A DNA stretch of 64,000 nt from Voacanga thouarsii (GCA_026120185.1 JANUWF010001188.1:1550001-1614000); one strand, 5' to 3'. Counted from the stretch's first letter, positions 22,817 to 34,458 are shown. The notes: generated by a model not told the origin, from the sequence alone. Numbers and translations: made by a program.

Positions 22817-23248
22817 CTCTTGTATGTAGCTGTTTGATTAAGTGATGTTAATGAAATAGGGTTGAAAATCCTTAAGTGTGAGGCTTAAGGTAGTGGACGT
22901 AGATAATTATTGATCGAACCACTATACATCTCTTGTCTCATTTTATTTTAGTGGTTCATGCATTTTGTTTTTATGATCTTTCACTGTCTAAATCTGAATA
23001 CACATCTACGAGTACTTGGATAGCTTTCTATGCATCTATAAAGTCAGTCCAAGTATCTTGGTGATCATCCTTGTTCAGCATTTTAGACAATCGGAGAAAG
23101 TTATTTTTGCTTGCCAAAAACCTTATTCACCCCTCCCCCCCCTCTAAGGTTTTTCAAAAAGATTTGTGACAATTGAAAATCCCCTTTAAACTTAGTATCT
23201 GAGTTCTCAAATGTGGGATCAAGAAATCCATACGTTTCAAGGCGTGGT

Positions 23249-24865
23249 TGATAGGGGCTAAATTAGCTATATTTTTTCTAGTTATTTGAGGCACTTTTGT
23301 GATACATTTTGTTCAATAACTAGCCGTATTCCTTCATATTTGAGATTTTACCCTTGCAAAGGTATTTTGGTCATTATTTCAGATTTTTGGAGTAAAACGA
23401 AGCAAAAACATCATGAAACAGATTATAGGCAGTGCTAGCTGGGATAGAGGAACCGGCGCTAGCCATGCACTGGTTGCATGAACTTCGAGGTGACGAAAAA
23501 TTGGTGAAACAGGACGGAATAGAGTGGAACCAGTGCTAGCTCCAGTAGCTAAGGCTGTGCCGGCTGCATTCTGGAATACATTGTGCGGAATTCGAGGAAA
23601 ATCGATGAAAAATTGGAGAACCAGAACACAACTGGCATCGGCTCCAAGAGCCAAGGTGGCCTGGCTGTGCCTTGAAGTTAAGGCGGTGCTTGATTTTTTC
23701 TACGCGATTTTTGGTAATTTGTGGAGTTTTAGTATCTTCCAACTTCTGCTCGGCCAAGAACATTACACTAACGAGTTTAGGCACTTTCCAAGCCTATAAA
23801 TAGATGGAAAACACAAGGGAAATGAGCAAAATTCATTGATCATCACAGAAAATCACTCAAATCAAAGTAGGAATTCTTCAATTCAAGGAGGGTTGTGCAA
23901 GAAGGTTTTCAAAGGAAGAAGAAGGAGGCCTGTCTATGAGTACTTTCTTTTACTTTATTTTCTTTTTCTTGAACAATGATGTATTAATGGTTTTATTATA
24001 ATTCGACATTATTTTAGGTATTCATGATTTTTAAAGTTATTTGACCTTTTAATTAATTGATTGTTCTTCTTGATATTTAATTACTTGGGCGTATTATGAA
24101 ATCAATTGATTGTTTCTTTTCATTAGCTTGCTAAACCAAAGAGGTTGATAGTAGTAGCAATTGATTAATTTCATATTTACTGGCTATTAACTTGCTAGAC
24201 CAAAGAGGTTAATTGATGAGGATTAACTAATTAAAGGTTAATTAATGTTTGTCAGACCAAGGATTCATTGATTAATTTCATGCTTTAAATTTGCCAAACC
24301 AAGAAAATTTAATTAAGGATTATGTTTAATGCATCTTTTTTGGTAAATTAGTTGAGACAGACCAAGTGATTCTAATTTATCTAGAAGGTAGTGATTTCAT
24401 GGATTGACCATCAAAGTGAATCTACTTTAATCCTTCATGATGCCAAGAGAATAATTAGTTATGATAATGGTTGGGTTCTTTAAGATCACGTTTGTCTAAA
24501 CAATGGCTTGAGTTACATAATTCTCCATCCTTGACATGTATATATATTTTTATTTTATTTTATTTCTTTTTCACTTTATTGAGTCAGTTAAACAATGAAA
24601 GAAAGGTGATTAGTGTATAAAGTATATATTTTTATTTTATTTTATTTTATTTCCTTTTCACTTTGTTGAGTTAGTTAAACAATGAAAGAAATGTGATTAG
24701 TGTATACTTGTTCCTTGAGGATCGACACTCGTTTGAATCCTATGCTATGTTAATGATGAGTATGCTTGTTCATATGTGTAATTTGGGTTTAATGTTTTAA
24801 TGTAAACTTGATTGAGAATGTGCTTAATTTTTGTATGATTTTTATACCCAAATAAATAGACATCA
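23249..24865 (+). mobile_element. TatY solo LTR (TSD GTGGT)
   Basis: Starts TGATAGGGGCTAAATTAGC and ends AATAGACATCA. It is flanked by GTGGT at 23244-23248 and 24866-24870. It inserted into the internal region of another TatY element: the empty site is seen at 51180 as GGCATGGTCTACAAAAACTAAG. Length 1617 bp. A TATA box lies at 23795-23802. The repeated GCTAGC/GGCGCTAGCC-type motifs at 23430-23700 mark the same subfamily as the 54747-56168 copy. The small open frames inside it are not genes. Confidence 0.93.
23795..23802 (+). promoter_or_regulatory. TATA box of TatY solo LTR
   Basis: TATAAATA in CCTATAAATAGATGG, about 546 bp into the LTR. The same element occurs inverted at 55715-55722 in the 54747 copy. 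Confidence 0.5.
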
Positions 24866-24891
24866 GTGGTCTATAAAACTAAGTTACCTCT

Positions 24892-25399
24892 CTAAAATTG
24901 GGGTGAAGGGTAGAAATTTCCACCATTCTCCAACGACTTCTTATGATGTAGCGTTGAAATATCCAACTCCTTCAGGTATGATAAATTTAACACATTATCA
25001 TTTGGACCCTTATTTTCCAAGAATTGAGAGGAACCTAAAAAATCATGTGACAAAGAGAGATTAGAATTATTAGCACATAAAGTAGAATCAAATAACTCTT
25101 TTGCCACATTGTGCAATTGTCCTTCATAGCCTCGCTTTTTTTTTTTTTCAAAGGTCAATTTTATGGGCCAGCATGAACTCATGAGTCTCCTCAACAATCT
25201 TAGCTAATTGTGTCCTTTGATCGCACAATTGTTGGGAAGCTTCTTCATGCCACTGAACAGATGAATTTGTATTGACAACAAAAGAATTCACTAATGCGTC
25301 TAATGACGTCTCACTAAAAACAACAATGTGAGCTTGTAACTTTGTCAATCCATCATCAATGTAACTCCATTGATCTTGTACCCAAAAATAATTGCCCAT
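24892..25399 (-). pseudogene. Orphan ORF of TatY-2 (about 168 aa, one frameshift)
   Basis: The minus-strand ATG at 25399 begins MGNYFWVQDQW. The frame stays open to 25148 and then shifts at a T13 run (25136-25148). It continues in the neighbouring frame to a TAG at 24892, ending NFYPSPQF. The composition is coding-like: hydrophilic, Ser/Asn/Leu-rich, with a probable helix around SETSLDALVNSFV. A homologous reading frame (MDNYFWAQNQMSY) begins at 51599 in TatY-1, about 300 nt after the primer site in both. It may be a leftover of gag (a helical stretch like SLDALVNSF...QLAKIVEE recalls Tat/Athila gag tails) or a separate small gene. No named family is recognised with confidence. Confidence 0.5.
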
Positions 25400-25747
25400 A
25401 ATGATGTCAACCTCGCACTCAAAGAAAAATAAAAAATAAATTGAAAATAAAAATAAAACAACCAAAAATAATAGAAAATCAAAGAAAAGGAAAAAATAAA
25501 AGGAAAAAACAAATAATAGAAAAAGAAAAGAAAAGAAAAACACACACATTAAATATATTCACAAGCTACCTAAACACAAAAAGAAGTGGTATTTACAAGT
25601 ACAACATAAACTAAGCTAGTCAATTAAGTCACACCAGGTTACAAACAACAAGATATAACATCTATTTACACAAAGAACAAATATACATATTTACATTTCG
25701 ACACACAGACATGGTTGAAGCAATAAAATCCAAGCTTTCATGATATT

Positions 25748-25767
25748 ATTTCCCGACAATGGCGCTA
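25748..25767 (-). promoter_or_regulatory. TatY-2 primer binding site, degenerate (tRNA-Asp type)
   Basis: On the minus strand it reads TAGCGCCATTGTCGGGAA, a few bases after the LTR end. The known Tat/Athila primer site is TGGCGCCGTTGTCGGGGA-like; three or four changes are seen. Confidence 0.6.
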
Positions 25768-25773
25768 AAAACT

Positions 25774-25943
25774 TGATGCGTAATTTTTGGCCACATAAAA
25801 TCATCAATTTTAAATCCATCTCTTAGACAAGTTTTAAATAAAACATTAATCCCAAAATACACATGTGAGCAAGTATACTCATCGGAAGCATAGTATAAGG
25901 AATTAATGAGTATTGATCCTCAAAGGAATAAGTACATACTAAT
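25774..25943 (-). mobile_element. TatY-2 5' LTR fragment
   Basis: Starts TGATGCGTAATTTTTGGCC and aligns with 51927-52100. It is cut at 25943 by the chromovirus LTR. The last five bases CTAAT (25939-25943) are the left half of that insertion's target-site duplication; the right half is missing because the chromovirus right end is truncated. Confidence 0.8.
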
Positions 25944-28371
25944 TGTAACACCCCACTACCTAGGCCCATCAGTGCCGGGGATGTCGCCCAATCCATAGGT
26001 CAAGGGGTCTTTATAACTAAGTCACATAAAATAAAATAAAATAAATATTTCAAAATTAAACTTATTACAACCCAACAATACATGAACAAATTGAAAAAAA
26101 AAATAATTGTTTGCTACAATCTCTCAAAAGCAATACATAAGTAAAATAACAGAGTCCTCAAAATCATAGGTGACAATCTAGCTAATGACCTTCATAGCAG
26201 GATCGATCTGAAAACATGGTATAAATGGTGGTGAGATAAAAATATCAGTAAGCCCGTGTGTGCTTTGAGTGTTTCAGGTAAAATAGTTCATGTATGCAAG
26301 TTGTAAAAATTTCATAAGAGAAGGTGCTGGCAAGTATTAAATAAATGTTAAAAATGAAAAGTGGCTTTTTGCTTTCCAAACATACATGTGCACAATAAAT
26401 ACAAACCTTCAAAGAGGTAGCCATGCCACCACACGTTGGGTCCCATGATAATATAATGGTCAGAATGCCACACGTTGAGCATGCTGCCGGACAGAATGCC
26501 ACACGTTGGGCATGCCGACATATGGTAGGTGTACTGTCTACTGGGTGAGATACTCCTCCATCTCTACACCCTAAACTTACTGGTTGTCCACTCCAGAAAC
26601 ACACAATCCACTTGACTGAAACTTGCAAGCTCAGACCGATATGACCTACCAACTGACATCCTACCCAGGAAGGACTCACCCCTCAGAGGTGGCCACCTAC
26701 TGAGAGGCTTACCCTAACCCTTCAAAGATTAGTCCTAGTAGTCTACCCTTATTGAGTACTCAACGTTATTTGTCCCACCTGCAAAAAAATTGATCATATA
26801 ATGTTTTACTTGAAAAGAACAATTAAGGACTTCTAAAATTCTTGTCAAACTTGGGTTTTAAAAAGAGTTTAGCGTTTTGTGCAAAACTACTTGTTTAATT
26901 TTTAAATAATTTGCTTGACTGAAATAAAAAGGAAAATAGTCCTTAATTGCCTTTACAAATAAATGATCATACGCATTGAATTTGGCTTGCCACAACAATT
27001 TTGGTCTTCAAATGACTCCATGTAGGAGCTTACCTGATCCTTGGTTCTTCTTGAACTAAAAAATCCTCCAAGGTCAACCTAACCCCGCCTAGGGTAAACA
27101 CAAGGCATAATGATACATTCGAACTATACTCACCTTACATAAATAATTCCTAACTTAACTAATTATAACCATGACTAACCATGACCTTAACATACTAAGC
27201 TTTAAGGCTAGATGATAAAGGATTTTATAAAATAAATCTATCTTGACAAATCAAAATAACTAGGGATTCTAAAATAATTACTAATAAGTTATAAGTTTAA
27301 ATAATAAAGTTTGAGTATTATTGTTAATAAATAAACTAGTGTTAAATATTGAATAGTACTAAGTCCGAAATAGTATTAGTAAATAGGAATATTTAAGTAG
27401 TATTATTATAAATAAATAAATAAATAATAAATTACACTTAATTTTTAATTAATAATTAATAGATAATAAATAATTAGAAATAAATAATAAAAGCACTAAT
27501 AAATGAATTATATTAAATTTTTAATTATTAAATAAAAAATTTAGTATAAATAATATTTAGGAATATAGGTAAAAGTTTTACCTAGGGTCTACAAGGCCAT
27601 TAATTAATTCTAATATTTTATTTATTTATTATTATTACTTATATAAAAGATTTATTTATTATTATATATAAAAATTATTTTAATAAGAGATTTTATTGAT
27701 TTGATTAATAAAATATTAATATTTTAATTAATATTCCATTCCAAATCTTCCTAGGAATTTCGAATTTTATAGAAAAATATAGTAGTAACTTTAATTAAAG
27801 TAATAAAAATTGTTAATAAAAATAACATATAATTAACAAGAAAATAATCATGATTTTCCTATTGCTAGAAAAGATTCATGCATACATTCTCCAACATCAA
27901 ACAATAAACTAATCCATTAATGAATATAAATTTGAACTAACACATAGTATCACATGGCCAAATCCCTACTAGGCATAATAATCAATCATGGCTTCAATGA
28001 AAAATAAGAACATAAGAGCCTAATCACCTTTGGTGTCATAATATCTAACATGCTTCAAACATCCATAAAATTCATTAAGCATGAAGAATATGCATTGGTT
28101 CAAAAGGAAAATCCATACAACTTAGCCATATACAACAATCCTTATGTCCTGACCCTAACCCCTTCATCCACATGCATACACTCAATCCCCCATTCATATT
28201 CTATCTCCCTATCAACACCTAAGAGATATGATTTCAAAAATAAAAAGAAGGATTTATGAATAAATACTTGATTTTCAATTACTTTGATGAAGACTAAAGA
28301 AGGTCCATGCACGATTGAGAGTCTTGAGTACTACAAACAAAAAAAAGCCATAGTTGTTGATCAACCATTTC

Positions 28372-28374
<3 letters not shown>

Positions 28375-28414
<40 letters not shown>
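28375..28414. repeat. (AG)20 microsatellite in ChrX LTR
   Basis: Perfect 40-bp run at the position homologous to the runs in the other ChrX LTRs. Confidence 0.95.
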
Positions 28415-28415
<1 letters not shown>

Positions 28416-30009
28416 ACATTAGTATGGAACATTGAAGATTGAATGAAAGAGGGTGAACAAGAAGGTTGTTCTTTGATTTACCTTGATGATGTTCTTGAGA
28501 CCATTAAGAAAAAGCTTATTTTAATTCGATAGAAAATTCTTGTTTGCGTGATTTCGTGTTATAATGACCAGAAATGAATGCTAGGGACTAAGTACGAGTA
28601 ATCTGGAGTATTTGAGAGTGATTTGGGGTGTTGAGGGTAGGTTTAGGCTTGAAGAAGTGTAGTGTGTGTTCTTTGTGAGAATTGAGAAAATTTGAGAGAA
28701 AAGATGCGAAATTCTAGAAAAACTGTTGGCTGAATGGTTTGGAGTCAATTGGAGTTTCGGTTTTCAGCTAGAAGGAGATAGAATGATAAGATTTTATTTG
28801 AAATTCAGATGGAGAAAATTGTGGAGTTGTTTGAGGTAGCAGATTAGCTTATGGTGTTTGATTAAGGGAGGTTTCTTTGCTCTTCAATGGTGCCGGCTGG
28901 ACTAACCGGGTTTGGAGGAAAGGATGAAGGCTGTTCAGGATTTATTGCTGGCTAAAATTCAGTGTCCAAAGGTAGAGAAAATTCTGGTTTGCTAGCTTGA
29001 TACAAGAGTGATTTAATGAAGCAAAAATTCTGGAATTTTTTTGAAGTTCAAATGTGTTTTGGATAGAATGATCTTAGGAGGTTTTTGAGGTATGATTATG
29101 GAGTCCATGTACTCAAGGTAAGTGTGGAGGTTAATAGTGTTCAGTCCATGGCTGAACAAGGTCCAATTTGCAGAGGTTTGAAGGTATTTTTTCGGCCTAG
29201 GCTTTGAGAAACAAAACTGGAATTTTTCTGGTTTCAAAGTTGTTCAAGAGCTTCGAAAGGGAAGATTTTTGGTGCAGAATTTCTGCATTTCTTCAGCCCA
29301 ATTGGCAGCTGGATTTCTGGAGTATTTGATGGTCCTTAGGGGTGGTTTTCCAGCTTTCTTTCTGGAGAAAAATAGAGGTTGCTTCAACTGAATTGATGAC
29401 AAAAGACAGCTTTAACTTCAGCTTAGAATGCAGTGAATTCTGCAGGAAATTTTTCTGGTTTTGTGCAGTTTGTGCAGTCCGAATTTTGCCTAGAATTTTC
29501 AGTCTTCAAGCTACATGAAATGACAATTTTTCTGGCAGCAAATGAGTAGGATTACTAGCTGAATTTTTTAAAAGTTAGATAGTCCAGAATTCTGGAATAT
29601 TTCCAGATTTTCTTCATCAAAACCACGAACAACTTGAAGGTAGGATTGAAGGTTCTACCATGGTGATTTATCTTTCTCGGGAACCCATGCCAGTTCTTCT
29701 CCCTAATTTTGGCACTCCCCTATCCCCAAGAGCTGATTTTTTAAATTTAAGGCTAAGGAATTATCACAGAATTTTTGGAATTAAAAGAAGAGATTTAATG
29801 GATTTTGGTTTATTTAAATTAAAAGGATGTTAGGACAAAGCTAGAGGTAATAAAAGGGACAGGAATTCCTCTAGAATTCTTTTTAGGACATGATTATATG
29901 ATCAAGACATTATCTTCATTTCTCCCCTAGGACAACATTCCTATCTTTAAGGAATGTAAGAAAATCTAAAATTCAAATATAACTAAGATAATCATGAATA
30001 AAACTTAAG

Positions 30010-30078
30010 TGATGGGATTTGAACTCATGACCTTAGAGATTAATTCACAAATCTCTAACTACTTAACCACACTAACTC
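30010..30078 (-). ncRNA. tRNA-like block in chromovirus 3' LTR
   Basis: On the minus strand: GTGTGGTTAAGTAGTTAGAG (A-box side, about 30055-30074) and GAGTTCAAATCCC (B box, 30014-30026). Same place in the LTR as 8926-8993 and 42833-42900. A-box and B-box spacing is about 35-45 nt, as in tRNA-derived sequences. No paired acceptor stem. Confidence 0.45.
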
Positions 30079-30319
30079 TTGTTCTTATTTTCTCACCTAA
30101 ATATTCTTCTTATCTAAACTTCAAGCCATCTTCCTATTTTGACCTCAAGCGATATTACCTTTTTACCCTTCCTACCCAATAAGCATAACTAAGTCTTTTA
30201 ACCTATAAACCACAATTCTAAAGCACAAAATCATTCAAAAATATATATTTTTATGCAGAATAATATGATATGCATCCCGACCCCCTTACTCTTGGGTTGG
30301 CTTTAGGTGGGGTTTCACA

Positions 30320-30334
30320 TCCTCCCTTCCTTAG
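30320..30334 (-). promoter_or_regulatory. Chromovirus polypurine tract
   Basis: The minus strand reads TAAGGAAGGGAGGA immediately before TGTGAAACC of the 3' LTR. It is a purine-only run of the expected length and place. Confidence 0.8.
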
Positions 30335-31690
30335 AAGAATTTCGTCCCGAAATTCAGGCATGCCTTCATCTCAGATTGGGATACTTCTGCTTTACCCACT
30401 CTTCTGTTTCCCATGTGGCATCTCGCATGCCATGATGCTCCCACTATACCTTTACTATCAGAATCTGCCTGTTCCGGAGAGTCTTAATGCTTCGGTCCAA
30501 TATTTTCATGGGTTTCTCCACATAGCTCAGGTCGGGTTGCAACATTAACGGCTCATCATTCAAAACATGTTCGAGATCGGCATTGTACTTCTTCAGCTGA
30601 GACACATGAAATACGTCGTGTATCCCCGTCAACCCATTTGGCAAATCGAATCGATACGCCACCGGCCCAATTCTCTCCTTTATCGGAAACGGCCCCAAAT
30701 ACCCCGGATTCAGCTTTCCACCTTTCGGATGCTTCAGAATTCCTCTATTCAGCGTCAATCTTAGGAATACACTGTCTCCCACATGAAATTGTAACTCTCT
30801 TCGCCTATTGTCTGCATAGCTTTTTTGTCGGCTCTGGACTGCTTTCAACCTTTCCCTAATCAACTTGACTTTGTCCAACATTTCTTGAACACAGGCTTCC
30901 CCAAACTTGCTTATGTGGCCATCCTCTGACCAATTCCAATACAGAGGCACTTCACACTTACGCCCATGCAATGCTTCATACGGAGCCATTCCAATTGAAG
31001 ACTGATAGCTGTTATTGTACGCCAACTCTGCAAACGGTACACTTTTGATCCACTTATCCCCGAAATCCAATACACAGGCTCTCAGCATGTCATCTAATAT
31101 CTGAATAACCCTTTCTGACTGTCTATCAGTTTGCAGATGTGCCGTTATACTGAACTTTAAATTAGAACCCATCGATTCTTGAAACTTGCCCTAAAATCGT
31201 GATGTAAATCTCGGGTCTCGGTTGGACACAATACTCGAGGGTACTCCATGCAGTCTGACTATTTCTCGCACATAGGTCTGAGCTAACTTCTCCATTGAAT
31301 CCCTTATATTCACCAGTATGAAATGTGCTGACTTGGTTAATTGATCCATCACTACCCATATAGCATCATTTTGGGACTTGCCATAAGGAGTCTGGTAACG
31401 AAGTCTATGGTCACCTCTTCCTATTTCCATTCCGATACCAATAATGGCTGCAACAATCGTGCTAATTTCTTGTGCTCTACTTTGACTTTCTAACAAGTCA
31501 GGCACGTTGAGACATACTTAATCACGTTTCTCTTCATCCCGGGCCACCGATACACCTTTTTCAGATCTTGATACATTTTTACCTCTCCCAGATGAATGGC
31601 GTACTTGCTTTTATGTGCTTCATCTAAAATTATGTCCTTTAACTGGTGCTCATCGGGTACACATAGACGATCTTGAAAATACAAAACTCC
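30335..31690 (-). pseudogene. pol: Chromovirus integrase and C-terminal chromodomain (broken)
   Basis: Minus strand. The HHCC zinc finger is visible at about 31490-31625 (KYAIHLGEVKMYQDL, WPGMKRNV, CLTC). Core pieces follow in shifted frames ([10 protein letters not shown] near 31340, [13 protein letters not shown] near 31220, SERVIQILDDML near 31090). An uninterrupted frame at 31172-30444 holds the GPY/F motif (GPFPIKERIGPVAYRFDLP) and HVSQLKKY. It then enters a chromodomain-like tail (ILDRSIKTLRNRQI) that is broken by a TAG at 30444-30446 and continues WEHHGMRDATWETEEW to about 30360. The chromodomain and motif wording place it in the chromoviruses, closest to Tekay/Del by recall. At least three frameshifts. 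Confidence 0.85.
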
Positions 31691-32618
31691 AGCTTCATCC
31701 TGCCGAAATTCATTGCCTTGCCATTTAAGCTCCTTGTCCTTGAAAAACTAAAATTTCTCATTACATTACTGAGCCTCAATGATTTCCCACCTTAGGTCTG
31801 GTATCATCCTCAGGTTGCTAACAACAATCCTCTCTTCTTTCACTTCTATCCAACACATCCTGTACCGCTTGAATCTCCTGCACTCTTAGCCTAGCCATTC
31901 TGACTTTTTGGCTCAGGGCATCAGCAACAACATTGGCCTTCCCGGGGTGGTAGTTAATAGGACAACGATACTCTTTCGAAAATTCCATCCACCTTCACTA
32001 CCTCAAATTCAAGTCCTTCTAGGTGAAGATGTACTTCAAGTTTTTGTTATCAGTGAACATTTCATATTTGCTCCATATAAGTAGTGCCACCAGTTCATTA
32101 AAGCGAATACAATGGCAGCTAGCTCAAAGTCATGCGTGGAATAATTGACTTCATGAGGCTTTAACTTTCAAGAAGCATAGGTGATCACCTTCATATCCTA
32201 CATCAACACTGCTCCCAAACCTTCCTTTGAAGCATCAGTATACAGTGCGTAAGGCTTATCTTCTTCTAGCAGACTCAACACAGGTGTTGTCATTAACCTC
32301 TGCTTTAGCTCTTTGGAAACTCTTTTCGCACTTCTCATTCTAGACAAAGGGTACTTCCTTTCTTAGTAGCCGGGTCATCGGAGATGCTAGTGTTGAAAAT
32401 CCTTTAATAAACCTCTTATAGTAGCCGGCCAATCCCAAGAAGCTTCGAATGTCTATAATGTTCTCTGGTTGCTTCCAGTCCAAAACGGCTTCAACTTTTG
32501 TTGGGTCCACTTTGATTCCATCCTGGGTTAGCACATAGCCAAGAAATGCCACACTATCCAGCCAAAACTCGCACTTGCTAAATTTGGTGTAAAGCTTGTG
32601 ATCCCTTAGCTTCTCCAA
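31691..32618 (-). pseudogene. pol: Chromovirus RT C-terminus and RNase H (broken)
   Basis: From 32618 down the frame reads [29 protein letters not shown] and [15 protein letters not shown], the thumb/connection part of a Ty3/gypsy RT. It was continuous with the RT at 34459 before the AngW insertion. RNase H follows: YTDASKEGLGAVLM near 32230-32190, then [12 protein letters not shown], with several stops. The linker to integrase is decayed. Confidence 0.8.
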
Positions 32619-33980
32619 TATTAGTGTTGTGCCTTAGAGGCAATCACTTGTACATTGTATATGACACATTTTATTTTAATAAAAGGCATTATTTATCTTA
32701 CAGTTTCTTTTGTTTACATTAAGTAATATAACTGTTTGATAAAGTCCCCAGTACAACACTGTGTTAAGGAAATCATGATAGAGATCATGATATGAGATTC
32801 CTACTACACTGGATGGTTTTAGTACTTAAATAGTCCCTAGTCATAGTATTAATGAGACAGGACATCATTAATATGTTAAGATTAGCATATGTTAGACTTC
32901 CTGATTTGATCATGCGATGGTTCTTATAACCGTAAGTATTGAGATACTCAAAGTTAACACATGGATGCTTGTTAATGGAATAAGTTCATTGGATGACCTA
33001 GCTTTGAGATAATCTCATGGATAACTACTTAGTGCCCGTGATATGATCTCAATATAGCAAACATGCAAGTATCCTTAGACTTGAAATCTTCAAGGTACTT
33101 TGTTTGCTGAGCTTTATACTTTGATTCCAATCTCTAGAGCTCGATCGAGGGTCGCCTATGGGATGGATATTGGATACATTATGAGGTAAATGAAAGTAGT
33201 TGAGAGAGTCAATAAAGGATTCAATGCTTCTAATAGTAGGGGCAAATATCTCACAGCTACTTATAGGAATTACTACTCAGAAAGTCCTTGGCCTAGGTGA
33301 TTGTGTATTAGAAACAGTTCCAATTGATACACATCTAGAGTAGTGGGTTCCTGGTACAAGTACTATTGTATTCGGGCTAGAATTAATTCTGGAGGGAGTT
33401 GGCACTAATTCCGTACTCCAAACCAAATGAGATATTGTATGGTGAAATGAGTTAATTGCACTGAAGTTTGTTATTGAAGGGTTCATGTCAAGCCAATTGA
33501 CTTCCTGGACTCTTGAGGGGTCATGATGTATTGCTAGACACCGTTCATGATATGGGAATATGGGTTTATTAATTGATGAATTAATAAACCAATCTTGATT
33601 AGAATTAATAGGATTAATTCTAATTAATTATGGATTATTAATCTCAAAGACGTTTGGATTAATTCATGTTCACTACCAATTGACTGGGAAACCTAATAGG
33701 TCATACACAATAGATGATTATATACTCAAGATGTTGTTTGATAACATAGTGGGGTTAATTGTGAGAAAAAAAGTTATTGTGGATAAATTATAATTAGTTA
33801 TAATTTGTGGTCCAAGTTGTAATTGTGAGAACTTGATGTTTCCAAATTACATTTAGGAAATTCTAATTGTTTTAGAATTTCAGATTTTTAGTGGATTTTT
33901 GGAACATATATTAGATATGCTCGAAACGCTAATCCAAGGGTGATTCACATGAAAATAGGAGCCATAAAACAAACGTCGTC

Positions 33981-34033
<53 letters not shown>

Positions 34034-34458
34034 TCTTCTTCTTCTTCTTCTTCTTCTTCTTCTTCTTCTTCTTCTTCTTCTTCTTCTTCTTCTTCTTCTC
34101 TCTCTCTCTTTGTCGTTTTTCTAAAAACAAAAACAGCCCTAGCCGCCATCTTTTTCTGCTAGCATAGAAAATCTTGGTGCTTGAGTGTTTCCTTTGTATG
34201 GATTACTATTAGAGATAATCACACACTATGATTATAGTGGTTAGACATTCAACTCACGTGGAGGTTGATCAAGAGGATTGCTAGATCACGCCTCAACTTG
34301 AAGAAGAAATTTTGTTCTTCGGACGATCAAACAAAGGTAAAAAGTTACTACCTTTATTATCATTATGTCTTATTTTCCACACATAAATGGGTCTTGGGAG
34401 GGTATCTCATTTTATTTTCCACTGCGCCGTATACGATACGAGCCTGAGATACCCAACA
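32619..34458 (+). mobile_element. AngW solo LTR in chromovirus RT (TSD TCCAA)
   Basis: Starts TATTAGTGTTGTGCC and ends GAGATACCCAACA; 1840 bp. It is flanked by TCCAA at 32614-32618 and 34459-34463. Removing it rejoins the RT frame across [12 protein letters not shown] without loss of a codon, which confirms the boundaries. The 5' end is TA rather than the usual TG. It contains a long compound microsatellite at 33981-34109. The plus- and minus-strand frames across that tract (poly-Ser/Phe, poly-Lys/Asp) are not genes. Confidence 0.95.
33981..34109. repeat. Compound microsatellite (TCA)n-(TTC)n-(TC)n
   Basis: About 53 bp of TCA, 66 bp of TTC and 10 bp of TC in succession. The homologous places in the other AngW LTRs hold only short GAA/TTC runs (480-491; 47757-47771), and the 62339 copy lacks the region. 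Confidence 0.95.

Larger units (their letters stand above)
21730..23156 (+). mobile_element. SireV right LTR
   Basis: Starts TGTTAGCCCTGAGGGC after the polypurine tract and ends GGTTTTTCA at 23156; 1427 bp. The next bases AAAAG (23157-23161) belong to TatY-2 internal sequence, where the undisturbed copy at 51091 reads TTTCAAAAGATTTG. This shows the element inserted into TatY-2. The left partner of this duplication is not found because the left side is rearranged. It carries the TATA box (22267-22274) and the 50-bp minisatellite. Confidence 0.93.
23157..25773 (-). mobile_element. TatY-2 internal region (right part), split by a TatY solo LTR
   Basis: Aligns with the internal region of TatY-1 at about 51095-51926 in the same minus orientation. 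The alignment is interrupted by the TatY solo LTR at 23249-24865. The left (3') part was lost at the SireV rearrangement. The block contains an orphan ORF (24892-25399) and a purine/pyrimidine-biased stretch around 25430-25550. The short poly-Phe reading frames over that stretch are compositional artefacts. Confidence 0.8.
25944..30319 (-). mobile_element. Chromovirus 3' LTR (ChrX)
   Basis: Plus-strand start TGTAACACCCCACTACC, end GGGGTTTCACA; 4376 bp, the most complete ChrX copy here. It directly follows the minus-strand polypurine tract (30320-30334). Contains the GA microsatellite (28375-28414) and the tRNA-like block (30010-30078, minus). The open frames inside, such as 26245-26679, have no recognisable product. 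Confidence 0.93.

Noticed and set aside
25400..25549. Hydrophobic poly-Phe/Leu frame that could look like a membrane protein
   Set aside because: It comes from an A/T-biased tract of AAAAT-type repeats upstream of the orphan ORF; the aligned TatY-1 copy does not keep it.
26245..26679. 144-residue minus-strand frame in the chromovirus 3' LTR
   Set aside because: The frame is not kept in the other ChrX LTR copies and matches no known protein; chance open frame in LTR sequence.
33940..34167. Poly-Ser/poly-Phe protein, and the poly-Lys/poly-Asp protein on the other strand
   Set aside because: Pure translation of the compound microsatellite inside an AngW LTR.
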